Source: an uncultured Ruminococcus sp. (lineage in GTDB: Bacteria > Bacillota > Clostridia > Oscillospirales > Ruminococcaceae). From it: a DNA stretch of 10,331 bases. The DNA is taken from assembly GCA_900543105.1 (NCBI GenBank), contig UQQA01000087.1, positions 1 to 10,331 on the forward strand. Direction: 5' to 3'. A program made the translations under genes and the position numbers. Every line of letters begins with the position of its first letter. The first letter of the stretch is position 1. This document shows, one piece after another, positions 6,274 through 10,331 of this stretch. A model generated the notes under the pieces. The model was not told the origin of the DNA and did no database searches. It was given only the letters and a program-made list of their open reading frames with translations.

Positions 6274-9249
6274 TTATTCCTCGTTTTTGAGCGCTTCGCT
6301 CTTGGAAACCTTTGAAACCTTTCTCATCTGGAGGATCGCAACAACTGCGTAGCAGACAAGTCCGACTGTGACCGTGACAACATACGTCATCGGGTTGATC
6401 GAGCATGGGATATATCCCGTCATCATTGTGTAAAGGTAACCCTTGAATATCGCTTTCATTGAAATATCGATGAAAGGAACTGCGATGATAAGTCCGACAA
6501 CGACTGCGATCGAAGTCGAGGCGATATAAAGTCCGCCGATCTCGCTGTCCTTGTAGCCGAGTATCTTCGTCATCGATATCGACTGGAAGTTTCTCTCGAT
6601 GACCTGCTTGCAGAGGACGTAGATAACGATGATATCGAACAATGCGCCGAATATCTTCATTATATTCATCATACCGCCCATAGAGACCATGAGCTGGTCG
6701 GAGAGCTTTGTATAATCATCGGCTGAAATAACTGCGGCAACCTCATCTTCATCAAGCTCTGTGAGTTCGGCATCGGAGAAATAACCCGTAAAGTAGCCGC
6801 TCTTGTTGCCGAATGTCCTGTTGAAATCGTCGATATTCATAAATATCGCAAGCGATGAGCTGTAGTCATAAACTCCGCCGACTTCGATCGTATAGGAGCT
6901 GTTGCGCTTGTATTTTTCGTCAAGTGTAATGCTGTCGCCTGCTTTGATACCGTATTTTTCGCTTATGCCCGTTGAAATGAGCGCCTTCCCCTCGGGGATC
7001 TCCGAATGAATATAACGGCTGTCTTTTTCAATGCCGTAAACGGTAATACCGTCCGTGAGGAAGCCTTCCTTTGAATAATCAAAGCTTTCGGAGGCGAATT
7101 TTTCCGCTGAAATATTGTCGATCTCATCGGTTTCTTCATAGTCATAAAGTATATACTGATAGTCGCTTATCATATCCCTGACAACGTTCGCTTTGTATTC
7201 GTCCATCATTCTCGGCATCATATCACCGAAGCTGATAAGGACTGCGCCGAAGAGGATCCCGACTATCATTACGATATATCCGGGGAGATTCGTGAAGAAA
7301 ATTCTCAGGCTGAATCTCGTCATAAACGGTATCTTTGTGTTAAGTCGAATTGCCTTTTTGTTGGAGTTCTTTTTAAGGTCGTGACGGAGGAACTTGAGCG
7401 GACTTAATTTAAGCTTTGAAGCAAGTACCGTCAGATTTATTATCAGCATAAGCACTATCGGAACAACTGTCGAAAGCACGAATGCAGACGGATCCCAGAC
7501 GGTTTTATATGTCGTGAGCGAATACGAGCCGAGGTAAAGACCCACGCAGAAATCCTTCATAGCTGTATAGCCGATGACGTTTCCGACAACTGCCGAAATG
7601 AGCGTAACGATTATCGGAAGAAGCATATAATGTCGGATAAGCTCGCCCTTTGTGTATCCCGAAGCACGGAGAGTACCGATAACACCTGCTTCGGCAACGA
7701 TAGTGTTTGAAATGGTCACTGCAAAAATGAATGCGATAACAGCGATCATCATATATACCATTACCATTGCTCCCGCTTCGTCACCGCCGATATCGTCAAT
7801 GGAGAAATTTATACCCTGATTGAGATATCTCGGGATATAATTATCAACGGTGATAATATCCGTCTTATCGATCTCGTCCTCGAATTCCTCATCATCGGGC
7901 ATTTCAAAATCTTCACCGTTTATCTCGGCTTCAACACCGTCCACAATAATTCCGAAGAGGAAATCGTCAAGCTGAACAGAGAGGTCTTCTTTCTTAGGCT
8001 TTTCAACGGAATCGATATACTGATCCTTGAATTCGTCCTCGGAGGGAGCTTCGTATTCCTCGCCCTTTATTGCGGCGGCTACGGAATCTTCGATTATCCT
8101 GAATGTGAAATCGTCTGTTTCTGCCGAAAGTTCATCCTTTGTCGGCTTCTTGACGGAATCGAGGTATTCATCGATGAACTCCTGCTCGGTAGGTCCTGCG
8201 TAAGACGTTCCCGTCATCATTGCTTCAACGGATCTTTCGATAACGCCGAACGTGAAGTCGTCAACATCTATTGAAAGGTCGGACTTAGCAGGCTTAACGC
8301 CCGTTGAAGCATAGAGCATACCGTACTCTTCCGCACCCTCGGTGATGTTCCGGGTTACCTCTGTGACCTTTTCTTCAATGGACTTCTGATAGATGCTGCC
8401 GTATTCCTCTGCGCCTTTTTCAATAGTATCGGTGAGGCTGTTCATCTTGTCCTCAAAGGACTTTTTGTAGATGTCGGCATATTCTTCCGAAGCCTTTTCA
8501 AGCTTGTCGGTGAGTTCGTCTATCTGCACCTGAACGATAGCTTCGTCATAATCGGTGAGCTCATCTTCGATAAGGTCAAGGAACTTGTCGGAGCGGTCTG
8601 CGGCTTCGATATCATCTGCATAAGCTTCGTTATAAAGCCAAGCGTAGTTGTATTTGAGGTTCTTGCTTCCGACAGCTTCAAAGCCGCCGTCGGTCATTAC
8701 TGCGATAGAGAAATTGATCGAATCAAACATCGAGTCGGTGTTGCTTTCAAAGAGTGTGCTGTAGTTCGGCAGAGCGACAAAGCCCGTGATAGTAAGAGCC
8801 TTGCCGTTGAGTGTTATCGTGTCGCCGATATTGATGTCGTTATTCTTTGCAAAAACACGGTCAATAGCAATTTCATTATCCTTTGCCGGAAGCTCGCCGC
8901 TCAATAAACACGGGTTGTTGAGCGCATCGGTCTGCTTGTAAACCCTGACGGTAGCGCCCGTTTCGGCGGTGTCCTCGTCAAAATAAAAGCTGTCATAAAA
9001 CTTTAAGTCTGCGCCGTTTTCAAGTTTATCTTTAAGCTCTTCGGGGAGCGCTTTATCGAATGTGATATGTCCGTCCTCGATATTGTAGAGGTCGAAGCTT
9101 TCATAATATGCCGCTTTAAGGCTCTCATTTCCAACTCTCATTCCCGAGCATATCGAAATGAGCAGCACCATCATAATGAATATAGCAATATACTTTGCGG
9201 CATCTTTTGCGAACTCACGGGGCAGACGCTTTGTAAGGGGATTTCTCAT
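6274..9249 (-). CDS. Two-half FtsX-type ABC transporter permease with a repeat-rich extracellular domain
   Basis: The 991-residue membrane protein is the permease partner of the ATPase encoded 12 bases upstream; its AGGAGG site starts within that gene's stop codon. Eight likely membrane segments (about 18-36, 493-517, 540-562, 588-611, 657-676, 861-883, 905-932, 955-975) form two FtsX/MacB-type halves of four. Each half has a large loop outside the membrane after its first segment: about 455 residues in the first (37-492) and 185 in the second (677-860). The first loop begins with a MacB-like region (PAKDNEIAIDRVFAKN, GDTITLNGK). It then holds two tandem repeat sets: a 26-residue helical unit (about 251-318) and a 49-residue acidic unit (about 319-465). 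The substrate is unknown. MacB-type permeases usually drive mechanical transmission or export of peptides, lipids or antibiotics rather than import. Confidence 0.93.
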   Translation of the reverse strand: MRNPLTKRLPREFAKDAAKYIAIFIMMVLLISICSGMRVGNESLKAAYYESFDLYNIEDGHITFDKALPEELKDKLENGADLKFYDSFYFDEDTAETGATVRVYKQTDALNNPCLLSGELPAKDNEIAIDRVFAKNNDINIGDTITLNGKALTITGFVALPNYSTLFESNTDSMFDSINFSIAVMTDGGFEAVGSKNLKYNYAWLYNEAYADDIEAADRSDKFLDLIEDELTDYDEAIVQVQIDELTDKLEKASEEYADIYKKSFEDKMNSLTDTIEKGAEEYGSIYQKSIEEKVTEVTRNITEGAEEYGMLYASTGVKPAKSDLSIDVDDFTFGVIERSVEAMMTGTSYAGPTEQEFIDEYLDSVKKPTKDELSAETDDFTFRIIEDSVAAAIKGEEYEAPSEDEFKDQYIDSVEKPKKEDLSVQLDDFLFGIIVDGVEAEINGEDFEMPDDEEFEDEIDKTDIITVDNYIPRYLNQGINFSIDDIGGDEAGAMVMVYMMIAVIAFIFAVTISNTIVAEAGVIGTLRASGYTKGELIRHYMLLPIIVTLISAVVGNVIGYTAMKDFCVGLYLGSYSLTTYKTVWDPSAFVLSTVVPIVLMLIINLTVLASKLKLSPLKFLRHDLKKNSNKKAIRLNTKIPFMTRFSLRIFFTNLPGYIVMIVGILFGAVLISFGDMMPRMMDEYKANVVRDMISDYQYILYDYEETDEIDNISAEKFASESFDYSKEGFLTDGITVYGIEKDSRYIHSEIPEGKALISTGISEKYGIKAGDSITLDEKYKRNSSYTIEVGGVYDYSSSLAIFMNIDDFNRTFGNKSGYFTGYFSDAELTELDEDEVAAVISADDYTKLSDQLMVSMGGMMNIMKIFGALFDIIVIYVLCKQVIERNFQSISMTKILGYKDSEIGGLYIASTSIAVVVGLIIAVPFIDISMKAIFKGYLYTMMTGYIPCSINPMTYVVTVTVGLVCYAVVAILQMRKVSKVSKSEALKNEE
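7855..8295 (-). repeat. Three 49-residue tandem protein repeats in the permease loop
   Basis: Units begin at residues 319, 368 and 417 with KPxK, an acidic pair, LS, then DDFxFxII. They continue through an acidic (S/T)EDEF-like stretch to IDSVEKP. The first two are closest; the third is more diverged and its end passes into DEIDKTD. DNA identity is lower than protein similarity, suggesting an old duplication under selection. Confidence 0.88.
8296..8499 (-). repeat. Three 26-residue helical repeats in the permease loop
   Basis: Units start at residues 251, 277 and 303 with E(K/E)xxEEY, then (A/G)xIY(K/Q)KS(F/I)E(D/E)K. The third is cut short after GAEEYGMLYAS, where the 49-residue repeats begin. 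The strong charge pattern and lack of Pro or Gly breaks suggest a coiled coil or helical hairpin. Confidence 0.8.
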
Positions 9250-9261
9250 CTTCGTTCCTCC

Positions 9262-9960
9262 TTACCAGTCAAGCTCTTCGGCAGAAAGCTTATGCTCGTT
9301 GCGGATCTCTTTTCTTATCATTCCGTCACGAAGCTTTACAACCTTGTCTGCCATATCCTTTATAGCTTCATTGTGCGTTACCATTATTACGGTGGTGTTG
9401 TACTTCTGATTTACCGTTTCGATAAGCTTCAGGATCTCCTTTGAGGTGTTGTAGTCGAGCGCACCTGTCGGCTCGTCGCAGAGGAGGATATCAGGGTTCT
9501 TTACGATAGCTCTGCCGATGGAGCATCTCTGCTGCTGACCGCCCGAAAGCTGGGACGGGAGCTTGTGACGATGCTCATAAAGTCCGAGAGTTTTAAGGAT
9601 ATCGTCAACATCGAGCGGAGAATCACTCAGATATGCGCCCGTTTCAACATTTTCTTTTATGTTAAGGTTCGGGATAAGGTTGTACATCTGGAAAATGTAT
9701 CCGAGATGCTTTCTGCGGTAGTTTGTGAGAGCCTTTTCGTTCATATTCTCGGTCTTTTCGCCGTTGATAGAGATATAACCCGAGTCAGCATCGTCAATTC
9801 CGCCGATTATATTAAGAAGCGTGGATTTGCCGCTGCCCGAAGGTCCGAGAAGAACGCAGAATTCACCCTTTTCAATGCCGACGCTTATCCCCTTGAGCAC
9901 CTCGACCTTGCTTTCACCGCTTCCGTAGCTTTTTTTGATATTGTTTATCTCAATAAACAT
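9262..9960 (-). CDS. ABC transporter ATP-binding protein, MacB/LolD type
   Basis: This 232-residue ATPase powers the FtsX-type permease encoded next to it. All key motifs are intact: Walker A GPSGSGKST (39-47), Q-loop Gln91, signature LSGGQQQR (138-145), Walker B ILLCDEP (158-164) and the switch histidine in VTHN (His196). LNIKENVE after the Q-loop and the overall length are typical of the LolD/MacB/FtsE class. The start at 9960 is chosen because AGGGTGA lies upstream at good spacing and the product then begins MFIEINNIKKSYG, as the family does. An in-frame ATG at 10029 would add 23 residues without a ribosome binding site and would overlap the leader. Regulation is likely through the promoter and operator-like sites at 10034-10152. 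No regulator gene is in the window. Confidence 0.96.
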   Translation of the reverse strand: MFIEINNIKKSYGSGESKVEVLKGISVGIEKGEFCVLLGPSGSGKSTLLNIIGGIDDADSGYISINGEKTENMNEKALTNYRRKHLGYIFQMYNLIPNLNIKENVETGAYLSDSPLDVDDILKTLGLYEHRHKLPSQLSGGQQQRCSIGRAIVKNPDILLCDEPTGALDYNTSKEILKLIETVNQKYNTTVIMVTHNEAIKDMADKVVKLRDGMIRKEIRNEHKLSAEELDW

Positions 9961-10033
9961 TCTCTTCACCCTTTCATACCCTTTGAGGCAATTTCTGCCC
10001 GAAAAATTCCAATTTTTGTCACTACTCATTAAG

Positions 10034-10047
10034 TTAGCAACAACTAA
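10034..10047. promoter_or_regulatory. Operator candidate 2 of the ABC operon
   Basis: TTAGCAACAACTAA, embedded in AAGTTAG-N6-CTAACTT (10031-10050), lies in the untranslated leader about 75 bases before the ATPase start. It shares TTAGCA and CTAA at the same spacing with the site at 10101-10114. The pattern resembles MarR/SlyA-family operators, but the regulator is unknown. Confidence 0.5.
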
Positions 10048-10065
10048 CTTGACAGTAAATTTTAC

Positions 10066-10095
10066 GCCTTTGCTTGTTTCCGTAAAAGCAAAGGC
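10066..10095 (-). promoter_or_regulatory. 10-bp leader hairpin of the ABC operon
   Basis: GCCTTTGCTT (10066-10075) pairs perfectly with AAGCAAAGGC (10086-10095) around a ten-base loop. It lies in the leader between the two operator candidates. No T-run follows on the minus strand, so it is not a simple terminator. The 11-base palindrome GTAAATTTTAC (10055-10065, one central mismatch) follows directly on the mRNA. Confidence 0.5.
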
Positions 10096-10100
10096 TTATA

Positions 10101-10114
10101 TTAGCAGTGGCTAA
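10101..10114. promoter_or_regulatory. Operator candidate 1 of the ABC operon
   Basis: TTAGC-AGTG-GCTAA is a perfect palindrome around a four-base centre, lying just downstream of the predicted transcription start (about 10117). A bound repressor would block the promoter. It pairs with the similar site at 10034-10047. Confidence 0.55.
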
Positions 10115-10123
10115 CTGTATATT

Positions 10124-10152
10124 ATTTTACCATATCAAGCCTTATCTAACAA
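10124..10152 (-). promoter_or_regulatory. Extended -10 promoter of the ABC operon
   Basis: On the minus strand TTGTTA (10152-10147) and TAAAAT (10129-10124) are 17 bases apart, and TGG precedes the -10, giving an extended TGn element that can offset the weak -35. The leader would be about 157 bases long. Confidence 0.65.
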
Positions 10153-10167
10153 GGTTTAATATACACA

Positions 10168-10185
10168 AACTTGAACGTTTAAGTT
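10168..10185. promoter_or_regulatory. 18-base palindrome upstream of the ABC promoter
   Basis: AACTTGAACGTTTAAGTT is self-complementary apart from one G/T position. On the plus strand ATTTTTTC follows, so it might be a weak terminator in that direction. For the minus-strand operon it lies about 50-70 bases upstream of the start, a place for an activator. It also lies just after the ZIP gene. The role is undecided. Confidence 0.35.
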
Positions 10186-10203
10186 ATTTTTTCTTTGTTG
10201 AAT

Positions 10204-10331
10204 TTACCCGAGTGCAACATCAAGTATCATCATCACCGCAAAGCCTGCTGCAAACGATACCGTTCCGATGTTGGAATGTTCGCCCTCGGACATTTCGGGG
10301 ATAAGCTCCTCGACTACGACATAAATCATTG
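10204..10331 (-). CDS. C-terminal end of a ZIP-family metal transporter
   Basis: The minus strand is open from the right edge to a TAA at 10206-10204 and gives 42 residues beginning MIYVVVEELIPEMSEG and ending FAVMMILDVALG. The EELIPE motif is the fifth-helix metal-site motif of ZIP zinc/divalent-metal importers of the GufA/ZupT type. The short hydrophilic link and final membrane helix with a very short C-terminal tail fit that group. Only the end of the gene is in the window. It lies upstream of the ABC operon on the same strand, with only a weak hairpin between, so some read-through is possible. A separate promoter follows. Confidence 0.85.
   Translation of the reverse strand, partial: MIYVVVEELIPEMSEGEHSNIGTVSFAAGFAVMMILDVALG

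Noticed and set aside
9961..10029. 23-residue N-terminal extension of the ATPase
   Set aside because: The ATG at 10029 lacks a ribosome binding site, while the ATG at 9960 has one and gives the family's usual N-terminus.

Overview
The window reads as chromosomal DNA from an anaerobic, low-to-mid GC Firmicute of the Clostridia, most like a gut Ruminococcus/Oscillospiraceae species. The grounds are sigma-A promoters close to consensus, purine-rich GGAGG-type ribosome binding sites, a LysM plus GH18 protein of the kind seen in spore-formers, a clostridial-style two-half FtsX permease, and intergenic palindromic repeats. This placement is inferred from gene flavour only.

Layout, left to right. 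At positions 1-32 the first ten codons of a minus-strand gene leave the window, preceded by a promoter and a structured leader. Positions 334-3398 hold a minus-strand block: a PH-domain protein, an FkbM-type methyltransferase and asparaginyl-tRNA synthetase (asnS). Its first promoter is a perfect TTGACA-N17-TATAAT. Between the methyltransferase and asnS sits a roughly 154-bp imperfect palindrome that looks like a MITE. A two-LysM GH18 glycosidase is transcribed rightward from the same intergenic region (3516-4790). It converges on galE (5081-6091, minus). The 290-bp gap between them is almost filled by a second, nested inverted-repeat element with 41-bp arms and a strong bidirectional terminator. 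From 6274 to 9960 lies an operon on the minus strand: a MacB/LolD-type ATPase, then a 991-residue FtsX permease. Its long control region has two matching TTAGC-type operator candidates and a 10-bp leader hairpin. The last 128 bases encode the C-terminus of a ZIP-family metal transporter, too short for a length-based ORF search to list.

How the genes relate. The ATPase and permease form one transporter. galE appears to be a stand-alone gene supplying UDP-sugars; it has Cys at the position that in E. coli GalE (Tyr299) limits use of UDP-N-acetyl sugars. The GH18 protein probably acts on peptidoglycan or spore cortex. No known defence, phage or secondary-metabolite system is present. The points most worth a second look are the two palindromic elements, the two sets of tandem repeats in the permease's extracellular domain, and the transporter's regulatory region.
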